Assembly (NCBI GenBank): GCA_016490735.1
Contig: JAEMWC010000003.1
Coordinates: 1,947,501 to 2,011,500, forward strand
DNA length: 64,000 nt
Reading direction: 5' to 3'
Source of the DNA: Pachyseris speciosa
Lineage: Eukaryota; Cnidaria; Anthozoa; Scleractinia; Pachyseridae
The translations under genes were made by a program, and so were the position numbers. Positions 43,640 through 55,938 of the stretch are shown in pieces (the first letter of the stretch is position 1; every line of letters starts with the position of its first letter). Under the pieces are notes generated by a model, which ran no database searches, was not told the origin of the DNA, and saw nothing but the letters and a program-made list of their open reading frames with translations.

Positions 43640-46600
43640 TTTTTTTTTTTTTTGAGAGAGAATTGTCTTTAATTATTATATACATCAATTTACAAAAATA
43701 AATACATAAATCAAGAAATAACATATATACTTAAATATACTTAAAAACAACTTACACACGCACACTTGACACACTCGTACGCACACACACACATCCACTC
43801 AAGCATACGATTTTCAAATACCACGCCCACGGCTCCAGCCCGCACCAAGCAATAAGACAAAGAGATTCGTTTAGAGGTTATAATGTGAGAGGAAAGGGGG
43901 GAAGTCTTCTATCCTTGGGAGAGAGAAGCGTGTTTTGCAAGTCCAGATTTACATTCTTGCTATCAAAAATAAAAAGGGATGATGTTTATCATTAAATAGG
44001 TGAGGCTTCAAACCTATTACCAAGGATGGCGTTAATTCGGGTGAGCATTGCGGGGTTTCAAATTTCAGCAACCATTCCTTAAAACTCTGCCAAAAACGGG
44101 ATATGATGGTGCAGCTCCAGAAAAGTTTGCATTGGCAAAAACTACACAGATTAGTGTTTGACAAATTGATTCGCTGAAGAAAGTCATTGGTCGCCAATCT
44201 CCTGTGCAGCAGCTTAAATTGAAAAGTGCGTAGTTTAGTTATTTTAGTACACTGAAAAGGTGAGTGATAAACAGCCGCCCAATCAATCGAATTGTTCTCT
44301 TCAGTCGAGCAGTCAGCGCACCATTTCTTCTGGCTGTTTATGGGATTCTTCCTTTTTCTTTCTACAAGCGTTTTATAAATAAATCTGTTTGGTTTATTTG
44401 CCTTCAGAAAGTTTTGCAAAAAAGCGCCACTGCTATCAACATCATTGTCATGACGGAAATGTTCTTGAAAAGTTTTGCGCAATAGCTTAATCGCTGATAT
44501 TAGGCCATAGAAAGAGAGAAAACTTGGCTTGATATTGTAACGGCGTTTAAATTCTGTAAAAGACAAAAACCTGGTTCCATTTTCCATTAGATCATTAACT
44601 TTGAGTATTCCCTGCAAGTACCAAGTTTTGTAATATATTGGTTTATTCCCGACGCGAATAAGAGAGTTAAGCCAAAGGCTCTGTGAAAGAAGGTGCTTGT
44701 TGGAAGAAATGCTACCCACATAGCTGATTTCCGACCATACCTGCATTATCTCTTGCAAGAAAGGGTCCGATAGCCTAAAAAATAGCTCTAAATCTTTTTT
44801 ATGCAGATTAGCTTTAAAGAACATATCACCACCGAAAATCTGAAGTTGCGAATCCACAAATAATTTCCATTTAGCAAGGTTTTCTGAATCAAGGTACTTC
44901 TTTACCCAGCTTGCTTTTAGTACCTTAGTGAAGAGCCTAACATCAATCATTGACTGATCACTGATCATTACATCGCGCTTAATTTTGTCTCCTTTGCCAT
45001 TCCATAGAAAGTTAAACAGCAGACTGTTAATTTCCTCGATGGCGCAATGATTTGTTGGTAAAGGTGACAATATGTAAGTAAGTTTAGAGATGATCAGACT
45101 TTTCAACACAGTAATTTTTCCAAGCAAGGTTAAACGACGAAATTCCCAACAGCTCAGGGTTGCCCTGAGGTCTGCTAATTTTTCCTCATAGTTGGCTTTC
45201 ACTGTTATCGCAGCGTCAGTAGATAGCCAAACTCCTAGCGTTTTAACTTTATCTCTTATCCACCTAAAATTTTTGTCAGGACAAAATTTCTCCTCACTAT
45301 CCTTATTGGCACCAATCCAGAGCACTTCTGTTTTTTTATGGTTTAGGCGAAGGCCAGAGCTTACACTAAAAAGTTCTAAAGCCTGGACAGCGTTTGTGAA
45401 GGACGTCCTAGACCCATCAAGAATAAGGGTTGTGTCGTCTGCGTATTGGCTTATTTTTATTTCCTGTCCATTTACTGTAATACCCCTAATGTTATCATTT
45501 CTTCTCAAAGCATCCGCTAAAGCCTCAGCACAGAGAATGAACAGGTATGGGGAAAGTGGGCAGCCTTGTCTAACCCCTCTTTCGAGGCCAAAAAAATCAC
45601 TGGACCAGCTATTGTTCAAAATGCAGCTTTCAATATCATAATAGAAAAGCTTGGTCCAGTGTACTATTGATGGTCCAAAGTTATAATGCCGAAGGGCTTT
45701 TTGTATGAAAGACCATTCAACGGTATCGAAGGCTTTTTCAAAATCAAGGAAAAGTAGGAGCCCAGGAACGTTTTTAGCAGCAGTAAAGTTAATGACACTA
45801 TCAATCAGTCGAATATTCTCTCCTATGAATCTTCCTTTTAAGAAACCAGTTTGATCACTATCTATAACTTTCGGGAGAACTAGTTTGAGGCGGTTTGCGA
45901 TGACCTTGGTAGCTATTTTATAATCACAGTTCAAAAGAGATATTGGGCGCCAGTTTTTAACAAAATAGGGTTCGGTGTCCTTTTTTGGAATAAGTTTGAT
46001 GATCCCTCGCCTTTGAGTAACCGACAGGTGTCCTGTGTGATAGGCATAATTGATTGACTTAAGAAAATAGTCGGCCATGTCGTTCCAAAAAGCTTTATAG
46101 AATTCGGCAGGCAGTCCATCGGAGCCCGGTGTCTTATTGCAGTCCATATCTTTAAGTGCATTCAGGCATTCATTCTTTGACAGAGGGCCTTCACAGCTGT
46201 TTTGATCTGCCTCGTTTAGTCTCTTTTCCGCTGGGGTATCGCAAAAAAACGTATCACCTTCTTCGTTAGGGGAGACGATTTTGGAAGTGTAGAGGCTGCG
46301 ATAAAAGGCTTCACAGTGGTTTAAGATTTCACGATCCGTTGTAATAAACTTATCACTATCTACTTTCAGTTGAGTGATAGCACCTTGCATATAATGTCGT
46401 TTCTCTAAATTTAAAAAGTATTTGGTATTTTTTTCACCTTCGTTGTACCATCTGCATCGAGCCCTTAGAATTGAACCTTTTGTCCGGTATTCAATAATCT
46501 TTTCCAGTTCTCTCTTCTTAGCCTCAAGGGCGCCAGAAGCTTCTGCCATGTCGTTTGGCTGCATAAAGGTTCTGTCAATTTGGTTTTGCAAAGAGTTAAT

Positions 46601-46754
46601 TTCTTTCTCAAGTTCTTCCTCGCGCCGAGACAGTTTTGCTTTTTTGGCCGCCGCATATTTCAATGACTGTTCTCTTATTTTAAGTTTTAGCATCTCCCAC
46701 AGCAAAGCATCGTTAACAGTGTCATAATTTCGATATTCGTCGTGTGTCGTGTGT
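43640..46754 (-). mobile_element. Young 5'-truncated L1-like LINE with 12-bp TSD
   Basis: The 3115-bp insertion lies between identical copies of ATTCTGGGACTT (43628-43639 and 46755-46766). Its minus-strand 3' end is a poly(A) tail (poly-T at 43640-43653 on the plus strand). The 5' end is truncated between endonuclease and RT, the usual result of incomplete reverse transcription. The paralogous uninterrupted sequence near 47870 (CATTCTGGGACTTAAAAATT) shows the empty site. The 3' untranslated part has a CACA-rich stretch at 43755-43795. Confidence 0.92.
43949..46754 (-). CDS. L1/Tx1-like reverse transcriptase ORF2, 5'-truncated but open
   Basis: More than 930 codons without a stop, ending at TAA 43951-43949. 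The frame runs by chance into the flank up to 46777, so the first few residues (about eight) are not LINE-derived. A basic, coiled-coil-like linker (residues about 45-100, AAAKKAKLSRREEELEKEI) precedes the RT. Motifs are NKTPGSDGLPAEFYKAFW (213), IKLIPKKD (260), NWRPISLLNCDYKI (275), LFLDFEKAFDTVEW (342), GVRQGCPLSPYLF (401) and SQYADDTTLIL (443), with catalytic Asp in the LDFEKAFD and YADD blocks. The end carries a zf-RVT-like region (LRTFQFKLLHRRLATND, LCSFC). That finger is shortened: LCSFCQ runs at once into LFWSC, so some residues are lost. Without endonuclease it cannot mobilise itself, but the open frame shows recent arrival. Confidence 0.9.
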
Positions 46755-48950
46755 ATTCTGGGACTTAAAATTGCCACGATTGTTAAAAAAATTGTGAGAT
46801 CGTATTAAACCTGCAAATAGTTAACCATACAAGGGATATATTTCTAAATGCGAATAATTTACGATGTTTTTTTTTTCTTTTTTTTTTTACAAAACCATGA
46901 ACAAACGTTTGTGTCGTGAGCATCCGTTTCATTGTTCTGGGCTTCATTCTTTTTAAGAAGAAAAATTATTATAAGAGGTTTTTTCTTGAAATCGAAGAAA
47001 CCTTTCAAATACCAACTTAAGATTTGTAAAGAGTGAAGAAAATACATTTATATCCTCGCTCCCGTCCTTTAGGAGCCAGTGTTAGCCTAAGCTCCCCGAT
47101 ACGATTAATCTTTTCTTCAAAAATTTATTGAAACATTCCACAAAAGTGTTCTCGGAAGTCTTAAAACGACAAAGTATTTTATGAATATCATAGAAAATGT
47201 AATTAAAGAAGTAGCGAACTTACTTGGCTAAAAAAATCCAAAAACATTGTACTCGTGAAGCCGCACACCACAAAAATTGTGCTTGAGATGCCCGATCACC
47301 TGTATCCCTAGACGAGCGGCATAAGTATCTAATACTGCGGGCAATATATTTATATCCTCGCTCCCGTCCTTTTGGAGCCAGTGTTAGCCTAAGCTTCCCG
47401 ATACGATTAATCTTTCCTTCAAAAATTTATTGAAACGTTCCACTAAAGCGTTCTCGGAAGTCTTAAAACACCAAAGTATTTTGTGAACATCATAGAAAAT
47501 GTAATTACAGAAGTAGCGAACTTACTTGGCTAAAAAAATCCAAGGAAAATTGTACTCGTGAAGCCGCACAGCACAAAAATTGTGCTTGAGATGCCCTATC
47601 ACCTGTATCCCAAGACGAGCGGCATAAGTATCTAATACTGCGGGCAGAGTAACCGACCGAACGCCTTTCAAATTCAAACTGTTATTAATAACTCACCGAA
47701 TTTAAACAAGATCTCCATGAAACTTCGCACTTTGACTAAAAACAGTGTTTTGAATCAATTTATGAAGCTGATTTGTTATTTAGTCTCCACTAGCTGAAAA
47801 TTTGACGCTCAGCGACAAATAAGGGCATTTAGTGTGCCTGAATGATCTTGTAGTGAAAATTAGACCCATTCTGGGACTTAAAAATTGGCCACGAATGGTA
47901 AAAAACTGTGACATCGTATTTAACCTGCGAATATTTTACAATACAAGAGACATATTTCGAAATGCGAATAATTTACGTTTTTTTTTCAAAACCATGAACA
48001 AATGTTTGTGGAGTGAGCATCCATTTCATTGTTGAGGACTTTATTCTTTTTAACCCGAAAAATTATGGAAGGAATTTTTTCTTAAAATCGAAGAAACCAT
48101 TTAAATACCAACTTTAGATTTGTAAAGAGTCACAAAAAATATACTTATATCCTCGCTGCCTTCCTTTTGAAGCAGGTGTTAGCCTACGCTCACCAATACG
48201 ATTCATCTTTTCTTCGAAAATTTATTGAAACATTCTACTCAGGCGTTCTCGGCAGTCTTCAAACGATAAAGTACCTTATGAATATCATAAAAAAATTGTG
48301 ACTACACAAGTAGCGAACTTAATTGGCTGAAAAAAAAAATCCAAGGAAAATTGACCTCGGTATTCCCCACAACATAAAAATTGTGCCAGGAATGCAAGAT
48401 AACTTTATGACATGTTACTTAATGGCCCAGTTTAATTATAAGGATTTGTGAGTATTGGGTTAAATGTAAAGCCAGGATCAAAAACTGATCCATCATACCA
48501 GAACTGCGAAGTCATGATCAGTAAAGAGATATTATTCAAAGATGGTAAAATAATCACCTATTTATAATCATTTTTTTTTATGTGAAAACATTTATACCCT
48601 CGCTGCCGAAATGTGGAGCCAATATTAGCCGAAGCTCACTGGTTCTTTTTTTTTTTTTTTTTTTTTTTTTGAAAATTTAACGAAATGTTGAACTAAGGTG
48701 GTCTCAGGCATCTTATCAGTGTTCGTTTACAGGCTTTTCAATTAAAACGGCGAAGTATTTTATGAATGCAAAAGGGAAATGTGCCTAGCCAAGAAGCGAC
48801 CTCACTTGGATAAAAAAACAAACAAACAAACAAACAAACAAAAACAAAATTCCCAGGATAGTTGAACTTGTGAAGCCACACAGCAAACAAAATTCTGCTT
48901 GAATTGTTCGATCACCTGTATTCTAAGACGAACAAAACTTAAGGTTATCT

Positions 48951-49487
48951 CTTCTCAAAGAACCGTTGTTATGACTTATCATGGAAGCTCGCAGTGTGAT
49001 TAGCTAAACAAGAGCGTGGTAATCAGTAGAGAGAGTCAGGTATAGTCTCCTAAAAAAAAATCAGAATTTGGAGCAACTTGAATTAAAATTTTCTGTTTGT
49101 GCCGATGGTATAAATTGTACTACAGAAGACCTTCTAGGCATTGGGAGCCAAGAAACACTTGAAACAGCCATTGTTTGATTGAAATTCGACCTATCGAAAA
49201 CAGCCAATCATACGCAAGGAAAAGAACTGATCCAAACACTGAAGGGAAAATAAGTACGATGTTGCAAAAATGAGATTTCAGAATTTTCATAGTTTGTAGA
49301 TAGTGCTTAGGTACAGCAACCCGTCGTAAAAGTATTTCTTATAGGACAGAAAGAGGAAGAAAGCGAGGAAGAAAAATTGTGTCTTAATGTGAGAATTCGT
49401 AACGCTTTATGTCGATATATTTACTTGAGACAGTGTTAATGAAGGTGTCACAACCTATGTAAGACCGGTTGTTACAAATCATCATTG
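48951..49487. other. Older members of the 38-51 kb repeat family
   Basis: Words such as CCGTTGTTATGACTTATCATGG and AGCTCGCAGTGTGATTAGCTAAAC recur near 50085-50130. No gene. Confidence 0.5.
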
Positions 49488-49835
49488 CTTAAGCAACCCA
49501 GCTTCAAATCTAAAGTGTCACTTGGTGGCAGGTCGTTTACTTGCGCAGCACCAAAACTCTGGAATGCATTACCATTCGAAGTTAGAGACTCCAAGTCGTT
49601 GGATATTTTTAAATCAAAGTTAAAAATTCACCTTTTTCGTTTAGCATTTTTATAATCTGAGCGTGATATCATAGTAGATTAGTATTTGTAAGCAGTATTA
49701 GAATTTTATTTCATTTTATTTTATTCTAATAGTCGTATTAATTATTGTATCCGATTTTTGTACTGTGTAATTTTATTGTGAAGCGCATTTGAACATTGCA
49801 TGGAATTTGCGCTATTCAAATTATTGTTATTATTA

Positions 49836-49875
<40 letters not shown>

Positions 49876-49876
49876 C
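49488..49876 (+). mobile_element. 3' end of a CR1/L2-type LINE
   Basis: The plus strand encodes SLGGRSFTCAAPKLWNALPF, then EVRDSKSLDIFKSKLKIHLF and RLAFL with a TAA, the standard C-terminus of jockey/CR1/RTE-like reverse transcriptases. An untranslated region of about 200 bp follows, ending AATTTGCGCTATTCAAATT and an (ATT)n tail (49826-49876). Everything upstream is missing, so it is a strongly 5'-truncated copy. The flanking repeat resumes at TCATGGAAACTCGCAC. Confidence 0.85.
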
Positions 49877-51720
49877 ATGGAAACTCGCACTCTGATAGGC
49901 TAAGTGAGGTGGTGTCAATTACTATATATAGCTAGTTAAAAACTTTCACGACAATCTAACTTTAAAGGGATTGAATTTAGTCAGGTATACCTACAAAAAC
50001 TCATTATAACATAGCTTAAGTAAAATGTATTATTGACTTAAGATGTTGCTAATAAAGGGGTCAAAACTTATTAAAGAACCGTTGTTATGACTTATCATGG
50101 AAGCTGGCAGTGTGATTAGCTAAACAGGAGCGTGTTAAACAGTAGTTTATATTTTACTTCAACCTGACTTTAAAAACGCAGAGAGAGTCAGGTATAGTCT
50201 CCGCAAAAAAATTCGAATTTGGCGCAACTTTAATTAAAAATTTCTGTTTGTCCCGATGCTATAAACTGTACTACAGACGACACCTGGTGGTAGTGCACTG
50301 TTTTATATCAATTATATAGCCCTTCAAACTCTCTCAAACTAATGTTTTCGTGCGACTTTCGGACTCTGCAAGTAATTTGTTTGAACTTAGTGTTAGTCGC
50401 AGTGATATTGGCAGCAATAGACAAAAAAATAACGTTGTCGCTCTAAAAATAAGAAAAAAAAGGGATAAATAAAAGACGACAATAAATAACACGATCCAAA
50501 AGCGATAATGCTCTGATGCTGTAATGCTTTGTTGTTGACACTTTGTTATTAACGCCAGGTATGGCAAAGAAAGACGTCGGTGTTTTTGTTTTCTCTCCCC
50601 AATTTTGGATAAGACTGTTTAATAATCCTGAGCTCGAGCCTGGGAATCTTGGAAGAATCAGCAAATATATATGACTCAAACTAAAAGGTACTCTGCAGGT
50701 TTTTAAATGTGGTTCGCTGATGATAATACCGCCGCGAACATGCACTGTGTTTTAAACTTTACATACACCAATAAAAAAAAAAAAACGTCACATCAGCCAA
50801 AGAAAACAAATATGCCATAGTGGTTTAATGCTCAACAGTATGGAATATTTATACGTATTAAGCCATAATTCTGTTCCTCTTTTTTTCTTCTTTAATTCCT
50901 GTTGAGCATTAAACCACTTTGGCATATTTGTTTTCTTTGGCTGATGTGACGTTTTTTTGTAAATATTCCATACTGATGTAGTGAAATGTGTTTACTGAAT
51001 ATATTTCTAATAAAAGGGTTCATAACTTCGAAAACACCCGTCTTCATACTATACTATATTATGATCATGATCACTCGAGTATAGCTAGGTAAAATGTGTT
51101 TGCTTTAAGATGGGCAAATAAAAAGGCCATAACTTATCAAAGACCCGTTTTTGTTAACTTATCATGTAAGCTGGAGACTGATAGGCTAAGTAAGGCTGAG
51201 TTAGATTTCAGGTCAATCTAACATGAAAAGGTGTCTGAAGAGTGTCACGTATGGTTTCCCAAAAATTCATTTTCACATAAATTGTGTTCAAATTTAGAAA
51301 TACGGCTAAAGGGCCCAATTTTAATATTGATGAGCATTGAGCTAAATAAAAAACCTGGTTAAAAATTGATCCATCATTTCAAAACAGCAGGCGAAGTTTT
51401 AACTGAGAGGTCTGATTTAAATTCAAAAATTGTAATTTTTATAAAAGTGAGGACGGAATGTATCCGTACGCCCGGATGCTTAGCTGAAGTGGCCGTGAGC
51501 CGAGTTGGATATAATCAAGGGATATTTCGCAAGATCTACATCTACATTCAGTACACTGAAGATTGAGCAGAATAATTGTTTTATTATTCAAGACATTAAT
51601 GACAAAGCACAATTATCGGCATTTTTTTAACGACACATAAAATTACGTATATCGCAGGATATCTGTTGAGCACGCATAACTAATATTGAACGTGCTATGA
51701 CCATGTTTGGACATGATCAC

Positions 51721-51721
<1 letters not shown>
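49877..51721. other. Degenerate repeat-family sequence
   Basis: Repeated phrases (GGTCAAAACTTATTAAAGAACC, TAAAATGTGTTTACTGAAT, GATAGGCTAAGT) show that this is an eroded continuation of the 38-49 kb repeat complex. No coding sequence recognised. Confidence 0.5.
50779..50959. repeat. Hairpin repeat with arms of about 58 bp
   Basis: AACGTCACATCAGCCAAAGA runs through to GGTTTAATGCTCAACA on the left and is mirrored by TGTTGAGCATTAAACC to TCTTTGGCTGATGTGACGTT on the right. The loop is about 60 bp. TATGGAATATTTA in the loop and TAAATATTCCATA outside the right arm form an additional inverted pair. Probably a MITE. Confidence 0.85.
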
Positions 51722-51768
<47 letters not shown>

Positions 51769-52240
51769 TGAGTTTGCCAGATATCAGGAAGGTCTCTGAA
51801 GAGTCGCTTGGAAGCGACGAAACAACAGTTGTCAGTCTAGCCATTACAGCTTTCACAAGTTAAGTTTTCACAAGTTATTCACAAGTTTTCAAAATTTTAA
51901 CAATGATAATGATAATGATAATGATAACCTTTCTGTACCTCGGTAGTATTTATAGCACAAGGCTAATGGGGCCGAGCAAATACAGAAACAAATAATCCAA
52001 ATAAACATAACATGATAAGAATTCCAACTGGCCGGAGGCAAACCAGTTGGCTATTTACAAGGATGACCCGAGGATTTGAGCCAGGGACTACCCAGAACAA
52101 CACCAGCTAATTGTCACAATGTGTTGAATAATAACATCTGATTTATTGACGGTTCACAATCATTCCACATGCGTGGACAATCGTGACATGAACAAGACTA
52201 AGGAATAAAACGTTGGTGGTAATCCTTGACTAGGAGTGAC
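51722..52240. repeat. AAT microsatellite and interspersed repeat tail
   Basis: (AAT)n at 51722-51768 and (AATGAT)n at 51903-51928. Then a segment with CCAACTGGCCGGAGGCAAAC and CCAGTTGGCTATTTACAAG, which I recall as a common coral interspersed repeat. The source element is not identified. Confidence 0.55.
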
Positions 52241-52291
52241 CTCGGAATTTTTCATGAATTATTTAACTTGAGACAAATGAACCATTGTATC

Positions 52292-52558
52292 TTATTGCAA
52301 AACAGGTTTGACTAATACTATCCCTGTATGTGCAATAACTTTTCCAATACTTTCATTGGCTTTTCTCAGGAACCAATCACTGAGAGCGTACAACTCTAAT
52401 ACTAAGCCTCTGTGACACATTTTTACAAACCGATTTAGTTTTAAACTATCTTTCCCGTGTAAAAGGAGAACTAGGACGGAAACAGCAGCGAGAGCGCCAA
52501 AAAACCACAGGTCAATTAATGAGCGAAAACAAAGCCTCTGCACTGTAAAAACTGACCA
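52292..52558 (-). CDS. Possible terminal exon of unknown gene
   Basis: Minus strand. A plausible acceptor (TTTTTACAGTGCAG) precedes an open frame reading RLCFRSLIDLWFFGALAAVS, then VLVLLLHGKDSLKLNRFVKM and LYALSDWFLRKANESIGKV, with a stop near 52292. One hydrophobic segment (about 18 residues) could span a membrane. I do not recognise the family and see no other exon. It may equally be a chance frame. Confidence 0.2.
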   Translation of the reverse strand, partial: WSVFTVQRLCFRSLIDLWFFGALAAVSVLVLLLHGKDSLKLNRFVKMCHRGLVLELYALSDWFLRKANESIGKVIAHTGIVLVKPVLQ

Positions 52559-53059
52559 GTTACGGTAACCATTTAGAAAGGTTATTACCAATTCAAATAG
52601 GTTGTTTTAACCGAAAATCAATTGGTTAACTTTGGTAAACTATTTTAATTGGTAAGATCAACCTATAATTAGCAGCTAATTTGACCTTAAAAATAGGTTG
52701 TGATACCAAATGGTCAAAATACCACTTTTTTAGGTCAAAATGACGAAACCAATAGTTTCTAAGAGGTTATACCATTTTTTATAGCTCTTGTGACCAATCA
52801 TACGACCAATATAGATTTCATTTTAGACAATATTATATCTGCACCAAGGTTTTAGAAATTGCACGATGAATGTCTTGATTTCAGAACAACACCCATACCA
52901 CAAAGAACTTTCTCGAGTGGTTTAACCTTACATTTAGTATTTATTGTAATTTTAGGGTTGGAAGGCGAAGAGCCACTTGTGGATGTACTTCTAATGAATC
53001 ATTATTATTATTATTACGATTATTATTATTATTATTATCATTATTATTATTGTTGTTGC

Positions 53060-53092
<33 letters not shown>

Positions 53093-53704
53093 GTCAAATG
53101 TAAATGGGAACCCTACTGAACAAGACCATTAAACCATTGCCACAAAAAAATTCAATAAACATAACTACAGATTTTATTTCCTTGACAAAAACCGTTTTAC
53201 AGTCACAGTCAAAATGGTTAACTGTGCAGTACATGGCATTCATTGCCCCAACTACAAGTATCAGTTCTAGTTATCTGGGATCATGAAACTTGGTGCAACA
53301 AACAAAACTTCATTTCTACCATATGGCTTTACAGAATGAATTTGGCATGTAGGTTTCCAACAATTTCGGCCTTTTAAGTACAGTGCCAGGCCTAAGTTCC
53401 AATTCTTCTAGCATTTGTATCCTGGGCCATATTTCAACAGACAAATAACTGGCTAGAGAAATACAAAATGTTGTAATGTAATGTAATTCACTGAGGAAAG
53501 CCAAAAGGACAAAAAATAAAAGCTATAACCTAAGAAATTTCTTGAGTATATAAAAGGGAAATTTAAATTACAAAGGATACAAATTATAAAGCAGAATTCA
53601 TATGTGCACATTCTATCACAAAACAAAGGACTGAATAAACAGTAAGAGCACTATAGTGCACGACAAGTTGCTTTTTGGAAGTATGGAATAAATTTTTGAT
53701 CTAC
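52559..53704. other. Low-complexity and unassigned sequence
   Basis: 52560-52830 is rich in short, mutually complementary AGGTT / AACCT and GGTNA / TNACC words. (ATT)n microsatellites lie at 52998-53030 and 53062-53092. 53093-53704 shows nothing I can name. Confidence 0.4.
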
Positions 53705-53708
53705 TTAA

Positions 53709-55938
53709 GGGCCCATTAAAGTATCTTCTGATGCCGTTGCTAGGGAAAAATCAATTTGCTATAACTCTGCACATGTGTGCTTCAACTGGACCAAATTTGG
53801 ACAATAGCCATAGGGAGCTAAAATGGATCAGTTCATGACGTCACTGAACCACGCCCAAGGTCACGTGACCAGAAACAGAAAAATGCATTTGAACTAAATG
53901 GCTTAACTTTTTTCCCCGCATTTTCTGTACAATAACAATTCAAAAGCCGTTTTGAATAGATTTAAGCGTGCGTTTTGGCTTGTGATAAAAAATGAAAAAA
54001 TGAGAACGGAAAATGTGCCTCTTTGACCACTCTTTTGCGAATATTTTTATTGTTTTTCATTTTTTTGCAAAACCCATGCTTGAATTCCTAGAAAATGCGA
54101 CGTTCTTTCGAATTGTTTTCAAATCCAGCAACTACAATTATCATTCGAGGAGAAAAGTACTTTTTTTGCTGCACCGGAAGTGGTGAGCAGATTTTCAGCG
54201 GCCTGGGGCCTAAGCATTGTTAGCCAGGCCGGTTCCATTTCATTCGACGTTTGTGTTCGAAAAACGGAATGCTCGTGATGACGAAAAGGAGCTGAAAAAA
54301 GCATATCTCCATGCTTCTATTGGTATATTTGTCAATTTCGGTAGTGGAAATGTACTTTTCAAACCGTTGGTGATGCTGTGGATCATGAAACACTCATTAT
54401 TAGGTAAGTTTACGTAATTTATTGACATTTCATTGAACATAACTGCGTAATAAATTCGCTTGCACTAAATGTGGTTTTAACTTTTACCTCATTGTGACAT
54501 GACTAGTTTTACTTCTCATCTGAGATAATCTGATTTACGTTCATTTGTATGAAAAAATTTACAACAACGCGTTTCATTTAAATAAATTACCGGGGTATAA
54601 GCGTTCCACCCCTCTGCTCCTCTCGAGCCTTTTGCGCGATTCAGGACGGGTAAAATTTACACGGTGTGTTGTAATACTTCTGCTCTTTCTTTCATCTTTG
54701 CCAGGATGTTCAATGATGACTTATCTCCACGTCGAACTGCTTCAGTTCTTGCTTCTTGCACGTCTCAGTCGGCGATCCTTTTGTGAACGGCGCAATCCAT
54801 TCAACATAAATATGGATCCACTAAGTGGAACTGACGTGATCCTGTCCGAGAGCTCCGAGAGTTTGTCATAATCTTTGAAATATTGGCCATTCAGCAACGA
54901 ATGAAAGACCAACGAAATTACGTATTGCAGATCTTAGACGAGTTGTGGCTTTCACGACAGGAATGCTACACTTCAAGTTGACTTTTTCACACATCAACTA
55001 CACTCGAAGCCGAACTCTTCAACTGTGCTTTGTTTTACCGACCCGAGCAAAATTAAAATTCAGTTTAGTTGTTACAGTCACAGTGTTGAAGATTACGTAA
55101 AATACTGTCAACTAAGTTCTCAAGCTAGGTTGATGTTGTAAGGAGAAGTTGTCCATCACAAGTTTCAAGCTCAACATTATCACTAAGGTTTTCTATCGAG
55201 CATTTTAGATGTAAGAAATCAATTATTGAGATACTGTTGCATTCAAGCATAATTTACAAGCCTCCTTGCTCACCGTCTGCTGCTCCATGCGGTCTTGCTC
55301 TCCCAGTTGCAGTTTAGTGGCCTCGATAGCTTCGTTTTTTGTGTGTTATATCCCGGTCTAAACAGTGGTCGTAGTTTCTCAGGTTCGGAAGGACAGTTCA
55401 CGGATACAGGCTCACAGGGTCGCACAGTTTTATAGTAAAAGACGTAAGAGAGTTTTGGAGCGGCCAAACACGCCGCAAAGTCAGAGTTCTTTGAAGTTTG
55501 CAGTTGATGAAAGCGTAATACTAAATCCAGTTTGTGTCTCCGCATCTTAAAGATTTCGATTCCCAACCTGACACTAGAAATCCTGTAGAGATCTTGTACT
55601 GTCAACTATTCGAGATTTCCTGGTCGACATGCAGCCATCGCGTCGGCTTTTTGTTTACGTCCGTACATTGATGACATTTTCAAGCAAACACTAAAGTTTA
55701 AAAAATAAAGGCACGACCCACGTGTTGTAACCATAAAGCAGAAAGTTTATCAATAAAATGTAAACGAAAAGTTTTTCTCGTGTTGTTGCAACGAAGTAAA
55801 AAAACAGTCACCTGCGACTTGAATCGGCGACGGACCGGCGCCGAAAAAAAGGGCGCGAAAATATTTTGGCTGACCGGAAGTGAATTTGCTCTTGGGTAGC
55901 AACCGCGTAGCTTAGCAACGAGATACTTTAATGGGCCC
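53709..55938. mobile_element. TTAA-flanked DNA element, about 2.2 kb
   Basis: TTAA at 53705-53708 and 55939-55942 encloses ends that are inverted repeats: GGGCCCATTAAAGTATCT on both sides, followed by GTTGCTA after small gaps. The TTAA target points to Kolobok or piggyBac type. Inside, a plus-strand frame (54700-54871) has LLLARLSRRSFCERRNPFN, which recalls the N-terminus of Harbinger-type nucleases, but no catalytic domain is visible. A minus frame (55270-55605) is unrecognised. Left as a TTAA-class element of uncertain coding content. Confidence 0.65.

Larger units (their letters stand above)
38965..48950. repeat. Repeat R, seven copies; local period about 794 bp
   Basis: The landmark ATATCCTCGCTSCCGTCCTTT lies at about 39020, 40440, 41235, 47050, 47350 and 48145, with a decayed copy near 48596. 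Full copies (about 480 bp) run from GAAGAAACCWTTYAAATRCC to CAGTGTTTTGAATCAATT. Two spacings are almost equal (40440 to 41235, and 47350 to 48145, each about 794 bp), which suggests a tandem unit made of R plus a linker carrying GGGACTTAAAAATYGCCACG and AAACCATGAACAAACGTTTG. Copies are all in the same direction. Confidence 0.85.

Noticed and set aside
44264..46727. Plus-strand frames within the L1-like ORF
   Set aside because: Antisense shadows of a well-supported reverse transcriptase.
52560..52830. Structured RNA from AGGTT/AACCT words
   Set aside because: Many weak alternative pairings and no single consistent fold or conserved loop could be traced.
55270..55605. Minus-strand 111-codon frame as a host gene
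   Set aside because: No family features, no splice context, and it lies inside a TTAA-flanked element.
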